Both the position numbers and the translations under genes were made by a program. DNA of 64,000 bases from Marinobacter sp. SS5-14b (lineage in GTDB: Bacteria; Pseudomonadota; Gammaproteobacteria; Pseudomonadales; Oleiphilaceae), in the NCBI RefSeq assembly GCF_030541005.1, contig NZ_JASSVM010000004.1, positions 310,001 through 374,000 of the forward strand. The letters are read 5' to 3'. Under the pieces are notes generated by a model. It was not told the origin of the DNA, did not search any database, and saw only the letters and a program-made list of their open reading frames with translations. Numbering within the stretch: the first letter of the stretch is position 1; every line of letters starts with the position of its first letter. Positions 45,347 through 53,124 of the stretch are shown here, piece after piece.

Positions 45347-46887
45347 TACCTCGCGCTGCTGCTTCCGTTCCCGGCGCCGAGGAACAATCGGTAAGCTTCG
45401 TTATCTGTCATGTTTTCGTAGCGGAAACCCACCTTCTCCAGCATCTTTTCAAAATCCGGAATCTCATTCTCGTTCACCTGCGCCCCCAGCAGTACGCGGC
45501 TGTATGCAGCACCGTGGTTGCGGTAGTGGAACAGCGAGATGTTCCAGCGGGTGCCGAGGGACATCAGGAATTTCAACAGGGCGCCCGGACGTTCGGGGAA
45601 CTCGAACTGGAACACCACCTCATTGTCGATAGACGGTGCGTGGCCACCCACCATGTGGCGGATGTGCTGTTTCGCCATATCGCTGTCTGTGAGATCGATC
45701 ACCGAATAGCCGGTTTCACGAAGGTCCTGCACCAGCTCTTCCCGGCCATGGCCACCCGCCTGAATCTGGATGCCAACAAAGATGGTGGCGCTCTCCGAGT
45801 CCGAGTAACGATAGTTGAATTCGGTGATGCTGCGCTTGTGCAGGGCATTGATGAACGTTTTGAACGCGCCGGGTTTTTCCGGGATGGTGACCGCAAGAAT
45901 CGCTTCCCGCTTCTCACCGATTTCCGTGCGTTCGGAGATGTAGCGCAGCCTGTCAAAGTTCATGTTTGCGCCGCTGAGCGTGGCAATCAGGTTTTCGTTT
46001 TCGATCTGCTCCCGCTCGATGTACTTCTTGATGCCGGCGACGCCCAGGGCGCCCGCGGGCTCGGCGATGGAACGGGTATCTTCGAACACATCCTTGATGG
46101 CCGCGCAGATTTCATCGGTGGATACCGTGATCACTTCGTCCACGTAATCCTTACAGATTTCCCAGGGGTACTCGCCGATCTGTTTGACCGCCACGCCGTC
46201 GGCAAAGATGCCCACTTCGTCGAGAATCACCCGCTCTCCCGCCGCCAACGCAGCCTGCAAGCAATTGGAATCCTCCGGCTCAACCCCGATCACTTTAATC
46301 TCGGGACGTAAGTACTTGATATAGGCCGCCATGCCCGCAATCAAGCCGCCGCCGCCCACACAGATAAAGATGGCGTGGATCGGCTTGCTGAACTGCCACA
46401 TGATCTCCATGGCCACCGTGCCCTGGCCGGCAATGACATCCGGGTCGTCGTAGGGCGGAATGTAGGTATAGCCGTGTTTCTGGATCAGCTCCTGGGCATG
46501 GGTGGCGGCCTCATCAAAGGCATCTCCTTTAAGAACGACCCGCGCACCATGGTCCCGTACCGAGCGCACCTTGATCTCAGGTGTGGTCTGCGGCATCACA
46601 ATCACAGCCTTGATACCCAGTTTCTTGGCGGCCAACGCTACACCCTGGGCATGGTTACCGGCAGACGCGCAAATCACTCCTTTGGCTTTCTGCTCTTCAG
46701 ATAGCTGCGCAATCCGGTTGTAGGCGCCACGAATCTTGAAGGAAAACACCGGCTGAAGGTCTTCGCGCTTGAGCAAAATATTGTTACCAAAGCGCTTGGA
46801 CAGGCTACGGGCTTCAGTCAGCGGTGTTTCGATGGCGACGTCATAGACCCGCGCATCGAGAATCTTCTTGATATAGCGTTGCGGCAT
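45346..46887 (-). CDS. ilvA: Threonine ammonia-lyase, biosynthetic
   Basis: 513 residues, the long biosynthetic form. PLP-dependent deamination of threonine to 2-oxobutyrate, first step to isoleucine. The PLP lysine is in VFSFKIRGAYN (about residue 51); the Gly-rich phosphate loop appears as CVGGGGLIAGMAAY. Two C-terminal ACT-like domains (from ~330: EKPGAFKTFINAL..., then EFPERPGALLKFLMSLG) give feedback control by isoleucine and valine. It diverges from rpiA, as in many gammaproteobacteria. Confidence 0.97.
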   Translation of the reverse strand: MPQRYIKKILDARVYDVAIETPLTEARSLSKRFGNNILLKREDLQPVFSFKIRGAYNRIAQLSEEQKAKGVICASAGNHAQGVALAAKKLGIKAVIVMPQTTPEIKVRSVRDHGARVVLKGDAFDEAATHAQELIQKHGYTYIPPYDDPDVIAGQGTVAMEIMWQFSKPIHAIFICVGGGGLIAGMAAYIKYLRPEIKVIGVEPEDSNCLQAALAAGERVILDEVGIFADGVAVKQIGEYPWEICKDYVDEVITVSTDEICAAIKDVFEDTRSIAEPAGALGVAGIKKYIEREQIENENLIATLSGANMNFDRLRYISERTEIGEKREAILAVTIPEKPGAFKTFINALHKRSITEFNYRYSDSESATIFVGIQIQAGGHGREELVQDLRETGYSVIDLTDSDMAKQHIRHMVGGHAPSIDNEVVFQFEFPERPGALLKFLMSLGTRWNISLFHYRNHGAAYSRVLLGAQVNENEIPDFEKMLEKVGFRYENMTDNEAYRLFLGAGNGSSSAR

Positions 46888-46982
46888 GATGGTTCCGGTT
46901 GCTGGTTAGTGATTGGCGTGGAAAAACCCACAGTGTAGAAACTTTGCACGGTAGCCGTCTATAAGCAGAGCCACTGCGCGCG

Positions 46983-46988
46983 TATAAT
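46983..46988 (+). promoter_or_regulatory. -10 box of the rpiA promoter
   Basis: A perfect TATAAT lies 37 bases before the rpiA ATG at 47026. A good -35 was not found. This box overlaps an upstream in-frame ATG, which argues against that ATG as the start. Confidence 0.45.
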
Positions 46989-47025
46989 GTCGGCAAATTC
47001 ATCCGATCTCTCCCGGAGCGCCGTC

Positions 47026-47706
47026 ATGACTCAGGACGAACTGAAAAAAGCCGTTGCCAAGGCTGCAGTGGATTACATCGCCCCACACCTGGAACGCAAA
47101 AGCATTGTCGGCGTCGGTACTGGCAGCACAGCCAACTTTTTCATCGACTTTCTGGCTGAATACAAAAACGATTTTGACGGCGCCGTCGCCAGCTCCGAAG
47201 CAACTGCCGAGCGCCTGAAGCGTCATGGCATTCCGGTGTATGACCTGAACGCGATTGACGAACTCGAGTTCTACGTGGACGGCGCAGATGAAACCAACGA
47301 GCGGCTTGAACTGATCAAAGGCGGCGGCGCAGCACTTACCCGGGAAAAGATCGTAGCCGCGGTGGCCAAGACCTTCATCTGCATTGCTGATGACTCAAAA
47401 ATGGTGGGCATTCTCGGCGACTTTCCGCTACCGGTTGAAGTCATTCCCATGGCCCGAAGCCACGTTGGCCGGGAAATCGTGAAGCTCGGCGGTGACCCGG
47501 TATATCGGGACGGTGTAACCACCGACAACGGCAACATCATCATCGACATCCACAACCTGGACATCTCCCGCCCGATCCAGGTGGAAGAAAAACTGAACAA
47601 CATCGTCGGCGTGGTCACTAATGGCCTGTTCGCCCACCGCCCGGCAGACCTGCTGCTGCTGGGCACCAGCGAAGGCGTTAAGAGCATTCCCCGAAAAGGC
47701 GCCTGA
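47026..47706 (+). CDS. rpiA: Ribose-5-phosphate isomerase A
   Basis: 226 residues from ATG 47026, nine bases after GGAG. Interconverts ribose 5-phosphate and ribulose 5-phosphate in the pentose phosphate pathway. Motifs: [56 protein letters not shown] clear intrinsic terminator follows. Confidence 0.97.
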   Translation: MTQDELKKAVAKAAVDYIAPHLERKSIVGVGTGSTANFFIDFLAEYKNDFDGAVASSEATAERLKRHGIPVYDLNAIDELEFYVDGADETNERLELIKGGGAALTREKIVAAVAKTFICIADDSKMVGILGDFPLPVEVIPMARSHVGREIVKLGGDPVYRDGVTTDNGNIIIDIHNLDISRPIQVEEKLNNIVGVVTNGLFAHRPADLLLLGTSEGVKSIPRKGA

Positions 47707-47726
47707 GCGACCAGACCCCTTACCTG

Positions 47727-47755
47727 AAAAGCTGGCCTTCCGGGCCAGCTTTTTT
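47727..47755 (+). terminator. Intrinsic terminator of rpiA
   Basis: Stem AGCTGGCC/GGCCAGCT with a short loop (47730-47750), preceded by AAAA and followed by a T run; textbook form. Confidence 0.9.
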
Positions 47756-47774
47756 ATGGCCTGAACAAAACCAA

Positions 47775-47792
47775 ACCAAGCGCTTGCTTGGT
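47775..47792. promoter_or_regulatory. Palindrome ACCAAGC-GCTT-GCTTGGT before the acyl-CoA dehydrogenase gene
   Basis: Perfect 7-bp arms around a 4-bp spacer, 55 bp before the GTG start. The form fits a TetR-family operator; TetR regulators often control fatty-acid oxidation genes. Confidence 0.5.
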
Positions 47793-47847
47793 AGAGAAAT
47801 ATGCGCGACACTCTGGCTATACTCTTCAGAGCTAAGGGAATCCAGCC

Positions 47848-48987
47848 GTGTCTGATTACTTCAACGAAACCCACGAACAGGTCCGCCAGACCGCCCGAAA
47901 ATTCATCGAAACCCACGTTCGCCCTCACATCGACGACTGGGAAGAGGCCGGTGAATTTCCCCGGGAAATCTATAAGCTTGCCGGCGATGCGGGCCTGCTG
48001 GGCATCGGCTTTCCCGAGGCACTTGGCGGACTTGGTGAGGGAGACATTTTCCTTAAAGTCGCGGTTTCCGAAGAGCTGATGCGGTCAACGTCCGGCGGGT
48101 TCGTCGCCAGTATTGGCTCCTTGGACATAGGCCTGCCCCCGGTAGCCAAATGGGCGAAAAGGGACATCCGTGAACAGATCGTGCCGCCAGTGCTGCGCGG
48201 CGAAAAAATTGCAGCCCTGGCTGTCACCGAACCCGGCGGCGGCTCTGACGTTGCCAACCTGAAAACCCGCGCCGTGAAAGACGGTGACCATTACATCGTG
48301 AACGGCAGCAAAACCTTCATCACCAGCGGCACCCGGGCTGATCACTACACTGTGGCTGTGCGCACCGGTGGTGAAGGCCACTCTGGCATCAGTCTGCTGC
48401 TGATCGACCGGGATACCCCGGGCTTCTCCACCGGAAAAAAACTCCGGAAAATGGGCTGGTGGGCCAGCGACACCGCCGAACTCTTCTTCGAAGACTGCCG
48501 GGTGCCGGCAGACCGCCTGATCGGCGCCGAAAACGCAGGTTTTATCGCCATCATGAGCAATTTCCTGGCCGAACGCCTGAGCCTGTCCATCATGGCCTAC
48601 ATGACCGCCCAACTGGCCTACGAAGCAGCCATGGACTACACCAAGCAACGCCAGGCCTTCGGCCGCAACATCGCCGGCTTTCAGGTCACCCGCCATAAGC
48701 TGGTGGACATGGCTACCCAGATCGACATCGCCCGGGAATACACCTACCGCTGCGCGGCTCTGATGCAGGCGGGCAAAAACCCGATCAAACAGGTGGCCAT
48801 GGCCAAGAATTTCTCTGTGGATGTGTGCGAAAAAGTTACCCGCGAGGCGGTGCAGCTCTTTGGCGGCATGGGATATATGCGGGAGTCGGTGGTGGAACGG
48901 CTGTACCGGGACGCCAAGATTCTGTCCATTGGCGGCGGCACCACGGAAATCATGAAGGAGCTGATTGCCAAACAGATCAGGCTTTAA
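47848..48987 (+). CDS. Acyl-CoA dehydrogenase, long-chain (LCAD-like) type
   Basis: 379 residues, complete. FAD-dependent alpha,beta-dehydrogenation of acyl-CoA. Motifs: LAVTEPGGGSDVANLKTRA, then DYTKQRQAFGRNIAGFQ and VQLFGGMGYMRE. The C-terminal YEGT Glu of most family members is replaced (SIGGGTTEIMKELIA), but Glu242 in FLAERLSLS matches the position of the catalytic Glu in long-chain and isovaleryl types, so the enzyme should be active. Start GTG 47848 follows AAGGGA. It stands alone behind a palindromic site. Confidence 0.9.
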   Translation: MSDYFNETHEQVRQTARKFIETHVRPHIDDWEEAGEFPREIYKLAGDAGLLGIGFPEALGGLGEGDIFLKVAVSEELMRSTSGGFVASIGSLDIGLPPVAKWAKRDIREQIVPPVLRGEKIAALAVTEPGGGSDVANLKTRAVKDGDHYIVNGSKTFITSGTRADHYTVAVRTGGEGHSGISLLLIDRDTPGFSTGKKLRKMGWWASDTAELFFEDCRVPADRLIGAENAGFIAIMSNFLAERLSLSIMAYMTAQLAYEAAMDYTKQRQAFGRNIAGFQVTRHKLVDMATQIDIAREYTYRCAALMQAGKNPIKQVAMAKNFSVDVCEKVTREAVQLFGGMGYMRESVVERLYRDAKILSIGGGTTEIMKELIAKQIRL

Positions 48988-49138
48988 GCCTGGCCTGTTT
49001 GGGGTTCAGTTTTCAACCGGAACGATATCCCAAATATCCACCTGAAATTGAGCCCAGAATAGCCAGTGCAGACAGTGTGAAAACAACAGCATTCAGGTTG
49101 CCACCAAAAAAATCACCGGACCTTTTCAGGGAAACCGA

Positions 49139-50194
49139 CTACTTCTTAACATCCAGCATGCCATAAGGACGCTCACGCACACCCTTGAGCAGCCCCACGA
49201 TCACGTCCGTGCCTTTCATCGGTGCCATTTCCGGGTAGTCTTTCATTTCGATTGAACCTTCGATTTCAAAGTGGCCGTGACGGAAGCTGTTCACCTCGCC
49301 ATCCGTGGCGACCCAACGGAACGCCCGTTCGGTGTCGCTGTATTTGCCATCGCTGATGAACAACCGGCCCTTGCGACCGGCAACGGTCATTTTGCTGGAG
49401 GCCAAGAAGGACAGCATGCCGGTATTGCGACTCTTCTCTTCCTTAAGTTCTGCTTCACTTTGGTATGTGCCGGCCATAAGCAAAAAGCGGGAACGTTTGC
49501 CGTTGTAGAACTCCATGGCATAGCCCTCTCGCTCGGGCGTCACCGTGTTCACCACCACAAACTCCCGATCCAGACACACCCCTGGTTTATTGTGGGGCCA
49601 GAGGTGGTATTCCAGGGCATGAGCTCGGTCCTGCATTTGGATCAGGCGTTCGTGATAGATGGCTTTGTAATCAGCTTCATCTCGAGAGACATTTCCCAGT
49701 GCACCCTGCCCCTGGATGGCAATGGCGGCTTTTGCGGGCGGGAAGTCCTTTAGAAAGAGAGTTTCGAACTTGTGGCTGCGATCAGGCTTTTCTCGCATCC
49801 CTGGAATTTTTCGTCTGTCTGCGTAGTAAACTAAGGTTTTGAGGTCACCTTCCGGTTCCGAATGCACGTAATGGGTTTCGACAACTTCCTTATTGCGCAC
49901 GTCTTCCACTCGCGATCGCCACTCGTCAACCCGATGCTCTCCCCGATACGCAGTATCGTGACGCACTTCGTCTGGCGGGTACACCGAAGCCAGAATCAAC
50001 TCGTCGTTGTAACCGCTATCGATCAGTTTCATATCCGCAGGTAGCTCTAACTGGTATCGCCCTGCGCAGTGTTCCGTAAACTCAAATACCGGGAGTTCGT
50101 CCTCTCGCATTTCCATCTTGCTCATGGCCAGTCCTTGTGTAGTTTGTATCAGCAATAGAAGCCCAGTCAGGGCACTGCGGGTAATCGGCGACAT
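49139..50194 (-). CDS. Tli4-like T6SS immunity protein
   Basis: 351 residues with an N-terminal signal peptide (SALTGLLLLIQTTQGLA), so periplasmic. It resembles Tli4-family immunity proteins, which bind and neutralise the Tle4 phospholipase; visible family-like runs are FEFTEHCAGRYQLELPADM, FLMLAGTYQ-like RSRFLLMAGTYQSEAELKEE and ERAFRWVATDGE. It lies directly after the lipase gene (one base between), the usual effector-immunity order. The reading frame after its TAG stop continues with a membrane-like sequence for 36 codons. Confidence 0.8.
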   Translation of the reverse strand: MSPITRSALTGLLLLIQTTQGLAMSKMEMREDELPVFEFTEHCAGRYQLELPADMKLIDSGYNDELILASVYPPDEVRHDTAYRGEHRVDEWRSRVEDVRNKEVVETHYVHSEPEGDLKTLVYYADRRKIPGMREKPDRSHKFETLFLKDFPPAKAAIAIQGQGALGNVSRDEADYKAIYHERLIQMQDRAHALEYHLWPHNKPGVCLDREFVVVNTVTPEREGYAMEFYNGKRSRFLLMAGTYQSEAELKEEKSRNTGMLSFLASSKMTVAGRKGRLFISDGKYSDTERAFRWVATDGEVNSFRHGHFEIEGSIEMKDYPEMAPMKGTDVIVGLLKGVRERPYGMLDVKK

Positions 50195-51949
50195 TCAGCC
50201 TCCCAGCTTTCGGTGTATGTCCGGCAACAGGATCTGCAGCTCCCCCATAACCAGATCCCGGACATCCGGACAGTTAAAAAAGCCCTGATGCTCTTCCGTT
50301 GCGGGCAGGCCCAGCCGCTTGAGGCCGCCAGCGGCCCTGGGATGATCACCCGCACCCGCATGAACGGTGCCGTCTCCCGGCGCCGTTTCTGATTGCAGCT
50401 TATAGTCCGTCGTATTGGCCCGAGGCGGGGGTGGGGGATGGTACTCATACTTAGCCTGCTCCAGCCAAGCATCCACAGCCTCCTCGTGTCTTTGCTTTTC
50501 CTGAGGCCCGTACAGACTCACCGTACCATCACCGAAGAAAACAGCATGATTCTCATTGCGGTAAACTTGCCATTCATCCCTTTCGCCGTCTGAGACTTCA
50601 CCACCGTCCCATGTACATCGGTCAAACGAAAGATCGTTATCATTATTGCTGTAGACCAGAGTAGTGGTGTTATGGAAGCTATCTGCTAACGACTGATGAA
50701 AATCCGAACAATCCTTTAATCTCAGGTCCATTGCAAATTCATAGTCATCCAGCTGATGTCCTTCTGAGTAAGCACTCCCAAGCTCCGGTGCCAACAACTC
50801 TGGCTGGATCATCCGATACCAAAAATCAAACCGGGAATAGAAATCAAAAACCGAACTCCCTGTCCCAATGTTCATCACTTCCAGCGCCTGATCCCCGCTT
50901 TTCAGGTACAACCAGTCCGCCTGATTGTCCACTGTGCGATATAACTGATTGGGCAAAAGCTCAAGTCCGCCCTGACAGAACCCGAGGATTGCGGTCACAT
51001 CGGCAGCATTTTTGCCAAGTACCAATTTGGCGGCTCCAGATTCACCTGCCCGGAACTTTTTGTACGTCGCCGGGCTACCATGGGTAGGCATCGCGCCGTG
51101 AATGACCGCCTCTACATCACTTTCCAGCCCCGCCATGCAAAAGCCCGCCCGCGAGGCATAGCCACCCATGGAATGACTGATCACCAGAAACTTGACGTCC
51201 GCCGGACCTATGCCTCGCTCGTCCTGCTCCACGATTTGTTGACGAAAGTCAGCAATCCGATCTTTCAGGCGCTCGCCCGCATTTTCATTGCTCAACATCC
51301 AGTTGTAACCCACGGCAAATACCGGAAAACGAAGGCCCGGATACAGTCGTGACAAGGTGCGAGTCTTGTTCTCCAGAAACTTCAGGAAGGGGCCGTAGCT
51401 GTCCCAGTGCACCTCACCCCAGCCATACTGGCGTTTTTCGTCTATCTGCGAGGGCGGAACCGCGGTATAGGTGCGAAAATAGTCATCCGCACCTTCATCA
51501 ACCTCCAGTAAGCTATCATCGCGCTCAAAAATGGGCACGCCTCGACGCTTGGCATCACCGTTTACCAATAACTGCTTACGCTTTACCGGCCCGGCAAATA
51601 CAAAATCACTTACACGAGGAACCACACCTGCATACCGACGAGCCGTCCGACCTTTTTCAGCCAAGTCGTCACCGCGCTCTTTCACACCAGTCCAGCGTCG
51701 CCGGAACCATTTACCTATAGCTTCGAGCTTTCCGTCGTCGTCCTCCGCTTGGGCATCAGCCATTTCCTGTTCGCGCTGCGCTTTGATTTCGATGGCCGCA
51801 CCACTGGGGCCTTCAAAAGCTGCTCCAGCAGCAGGATCCCAAACAGAGCTCCCGCTCCTGCGGTTTTTCAACCTCGTGCCCATAATCCCTGGCACAAACA
51901 CCAGAGCCACAACGCCCGGGCGGCATTGGCAATCCTCATGACAACTCAT
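50195..51949 (-). CDS. Tle4-like T6SS lipase effector
   Basis: 584 residues from ATG 51949, seven bases after AAGGAG; ATG 51955 is too close to that site. Alpha/beta hydrolase with oxyanion-hole strand VALVFVPGIMGTRL, nucleophile elbow SHSMGG (Ser near residue 260), and probable acid and His positions in APGDGTVHAG and EEHQGFF. This matches Tle4-type phospholipases, delivered into the periplasm of rivals to degrade membrane lipids. The order VgrG-chaperone-PAAR-small protein-lipase-immunity supports the call. No secretion signal, as expected for T6SS cargo. Confidence 0.85.
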   Translation of the reverse strand: MSCHEDCQCRPGVVALVFVPGIMGTRLKNRRSGSSVWDPAAGAAFEGPSGAAIEIKAQREQEMADAQAEDDDGKLEAIGKWFRRRWTGVKERGDDLAEKGRTARRYAGVVPRVSDFVFAGPVKRKQLLVNGDAKRRGVPIFERDDSLLEVDEGADDYFRTYTAVPPSQIDEKRQYGWGEVHWDSYGPFLKFLENKTRTLSRLYPGLRFPVFAVGYNWMLSNENAGERLKDRIADFRQQIVEQDERGIGPADVKFLVISHSMGGYASRAGFCMAGLESDVEAVIHGAMPTHGSPATYKKFRAGESGAAKLVLGKNAADVTAILGFCQGGLELLPNQLYRTVDNQADWLYLKSGDQALEVMNIGTGSSVFDFYSRFDFWYRMIQPELLAPELGSAYSEGHQLDDYEFAMDLRLKDCSDFHQSLADSFHNTTTLVYSNNDNDLSFDRCTWDGGEVSDGERDEWQVYRNENHAVFFGDGTVSLYGPQEKQRHEEAVDAWLEQAKYEYHPPPPPRANTTDYKLQSETAPGDGTVHAGAGDHPRAAGGLKRLGLPATEEHQGFFNCPDVRDLVMGELQILLPDIHRKLGG

Positions 51950-52298
51950 CCACATTCTCCTTGTGCTGCTTGTGCTCCCTTGCCCATTCCAGTACCCGCT
52001 CGGCCCGAAACTGCTCGAGCGCTCCGGAATGCAGATAACCTTGTACCGCCGTATTCTCGAATGCGTCAGGCACGTAGTGCAGCGCTTCCAGCAGGAGCGT
52101 GACTGCGGGCAGGCTCGTAAAACCGGCTTCTGCCGCGAGGCTCAAGCCTGTATCCAGTTGCGCCTTGCATTCGGGCCAGTCTGCCGGTGGATCGGGCAAA
52201 TCCAACAGGTGGCGCGCCAGCGCATACTCGCGGATCCGTTGTTGTTGCCCGGGCATGCGGTCAAGCTCTTCCTGAGTCAATGTCCATGCCATCATCAA
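51936..52298 (-). CDS. Unknown T6SS-island protein (120 aa)
   Basis: Soluble, Glu/Leu-rich, mostly helical (LTQEELDRMPGQQQRIREYALARHLLDLPDPPADW...). No family recognised. It sits between the PAAR and lipase genes, overlapping both by about 4 and 14 bp, so it is translated with them. Small proteins in this position often act as adaptors or co-chaperones that load the effector; that role is inference from context. Confidence 0.65.
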   Translation of the reverse strand: MMMAWTLTQEELDRMPGQQQRIREYALARHLLDLPDPPADWPECKAQLDTGLSLAAEAGFTSLPAVTLLLEALHYVPDAFENTAVQGYLHSGALEQFRAERVLEWAREHKQHKENVDELS

Positions 52299-52585
52299 GC
52301 CACCGTGACTGCTGGATCACCCTCAAGTACCACACCTCCGTGGGCCGTTGCGCTTCCCTGCAAGACGACTGGAACGCCGTTTACCGTCAGCCCGGGAGCA
52401 CCCTGAATCAGGGTATCGGGCCCGCCGACTTTGCAGTTGCATTTATGGCCCTGCAGGGCAATCGGAGTGCCATTGACGGTAAAGGCTCCATCCCCCTCGG
52501 CAATGCCGCCACCCACGTGGGGCGTATTACCCGAGAACATGTGGCACATGTGGTAATGACCTTTCAATGAAACGGGAATACCCAT
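52295..52585 (-). CDS. PAAR-domain T6SS spike tip protein
   Basis: 96 residues from ATG 52585, overlapping the DUF4123 stop. Repeated short beta motifs with conserved Cys/His (MCHMFSGNTPHVGGGIAEGD, ALQGHKCNCKVGGPDTLIQGAPGLTVNGVPVVLQGSATAHGG) are typical of PAAR proteins that cap VgrG with a zinc-stabilised cone. It has no toxin extension, so the lipase is carried as a separate cargo. Confidence 0.85.
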   Translation of the reverse strand: MGIPVSLKGHYHMCHMFSGNTPHVGGGIAEGDGAFTVNGTPIALQGHKCNCKVGGPDTLIQGAPGLTVNGVPVVLQGSATAHGGVVLEGDPAVTVA

Positions 52586-53124
52586 CAGATTTCCTCCATG
52601 AGCGACAAGTGACGAAGCACGAAACTCTCTCCGGCTTCGTTTCGCTGCCAAAGCTGATATTGGTATGGGTGCTGGTACGGATTGAGATCGGCATGAATCA
52701 GCGCATCAAAAGGAGCCAGGAACTCATCGCGTCGTAGAGGCGGCGAATCTTCCAGGTAGGGGCCAAGTACACGCGGGTCGTACCAGCGAAACCGCGTTGT
52801 TTCTCCGCTGGGCAGACGGGCATACAACCGGCCCCGGAGTTCATCGGCCAGTGCTTTCTGATTGAGGGAGCTTGTAATCCAGAGACTGCCATGACCTAAA
52901 GGATTTTTCCTAAGGCAAACATCGATTACGCCTGATTCCCTATCAATCGCGATAAGCCAGGGCCCGCTGTCTGCGAGATCCTCATCCTGCTGACGAAACA
53001 AAGAGAGTGCGTTCAGGCCAGCACCACGAGCAAACCATAGGGGTTCAGGGCAAGCGGCAGCATCCAGTATTAACCACTGCACACCTTTATGTATCAGAGC
53101 ATGCTGTCGCCTGGTGATACTCAT
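52585..53124 (-). CDS. DUF4123 T6SS effector chaperone
   Basis: 179 residues. DUF4123 proteins (Tap/TEC) hold an effector and load it on VgrG. Visible runs: WLILDAAACPEPLWFA, GPWLIAIDRESG, LRGRLYARLPSGETTRFRWYDPRVLGPYLED. It overlaps vgrG upstream by four bases and PAAR downstream by one. Confidence 0.85.
   Translation of the reverse strand: MSITRRQHALIHKGVQWLILDAAACPEPLWFARGAGLNALSLFRQQDEDLADSGPWLIAIDRESGVIDVCLRKNPLGHGSLWITSSLNQKALADELRGRLYARLPSGETTRFRWYDPRVLGPYLEDSPPLRRDEFLAPFDALIHADLNPYQHPYQYQLWQRNEAGESFVLRHLSLMEEI

Noticed and set aside
45143-45394. Short open frame through the palindromic element
   Set aside because: Made of the repeat arms and the antisense end of ilvA; no protein-like pattern.
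45514-46311. 265-codon open frame opposite ilvA
   Set aside because: Shadow of ilvA on the other strand; no recognisable motif or ribosome site.
47848-48987. Acyl-CoA dehydrogenase as catalytically dead because the C-terminal Glu is missing
   Set aside because: Long-chain and isovaleryl types keep the catalytic Glu in the ERL segment, which is present as Glu242.
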